Below are positions 63,924 through 64,000 of a DNA stretch of 64,000 nt, one piece after another. The translations under genes and the position numbers were made by a program. The notes under the pieces were generated by a model that was not told the DNA's origin, made no database searches, and saw only the letters and a program-made list of their open reading frames with translations. The DNA comes from Parapedobacter pyrenivorans (GTDB lineage: Bacteria > Bacteroidota > Bacteroidia > Sphingobacteriales > Sphingobacteriaceae), in contig NZ_BMER01000005.1 in assembly GCF_014636865.1 (NCBI RefSeq), positions 417,640-481,639 of the forward strand, given 5' to 3'. Each line of letters starts with the position of its first letter. Within the stretch, counting starts at the first letter, position 1.

Positions 63924-64000
63924 CAGACCCAAACGGAACGGGGTTCAGCGATGAAGAGGTTCCGGCCCACCGGCGCGATGCGGGTGGGGATTGAAAGCAG

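Noticed and set aside
63716..63970. An 84-codon minus-strand frame near the right edge.
   Set aside because: It runs backwards through both tandem promoters; its repeated RNLF segments are just the reverse of the duplicated promoter bases.

Overview
The window looks like chromosomal core DNA from a Bacteroidota of the Sphingobacteriaceae type (Pedobacter / Sphingobacterium / Parapedobacter-like). Three things point there. Bacteroidota-specific families recur: DUF5686, the IPExxxVDY protein next to pyruvate kinase, a putative porin behind a purine nucleoside phosphorylase, and the futalosine menaquinone enzyme MqnD. Almost every promoter I can read has the Bacteroidota -7 element TAnnTTTG, often with TTTG about 17-20 nt upstream. 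Ribosome binding sites are not GGAGG-like. I see no prophage, insertion sequence, CRISPR array or tRNA gene.

Layout. 0.1-7 kb: a thioredoxin-fold lipoprotein, a tricorn-like protease and a DUF5686 outer-membrane-type protein. 7-9 kb: pterin genes (6-pyruvoyl-tetrahydropterin synthase, GTP cyclohydrolase I) divergent from truA. 9-17 kb: an ABC exporter, an M3 peptidase, YccF, hisS, and the acpP-fabF-rnc cluster. 17.5-20.7 kb: IPExxxVDY protein, pyk, a TylF-like methyltransferase and a small MPNxYR-repeat protein. 20.8-26.7 kb: a two-component system, an S-box riboswitch with metE, and trmD. 26.7-29.8 kb: a tryptophan attenuator with a WWW leader peptide, then trpE-trpG-trpC without trpD. 29.8-35.4 kb: an acyltransferase-like membrane protein, ssb, gcvT, comB, a small membrane protein, a rhodanese and an M28 peptidase. 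35.5-45 kb: fused OtsAB, GH15, GNAT, M20, SPOR and SecA. 45-49 kb: mqnD, a small membrane protein, surE, csbD and an OmpA protein. 49-57 kb: PiT phosphate transporter with its DUF47 partner behind a Pho-box-like repeat, an orphan histidine kinase, psd, a MORN protein and polA. 57-63 kb: rsgA, pnp, porin, dgt and an unknown protein. 63-64 kb is gene-free and ends with two tandem, near-identical strong promoters pointing off the right edge, probably into an rRNA operon.

The most interesting signals are regulatory. The trp leader RNA has three consecutive Trp codons, mutually exclusive antiterminator and terminator stems, and a start codon 6 nt after the -7 box, so it may be leaderless. An 11-bp-phased TTAACA array sits in front of the phosphate transport genes and just after a PhoR-like kinase gene. 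Many start codons lie only 3-9 nt after a -7 box, which predicts frequent leaderless mRNAs. A duplicated 22-nt promoter precedes both the IPExxxVDY gene and pyk. A SAM-I class riboswitch precedes metE.

All functional calls come from reading translated sequence and motifs. No database search, structure prediction or expression data were available.
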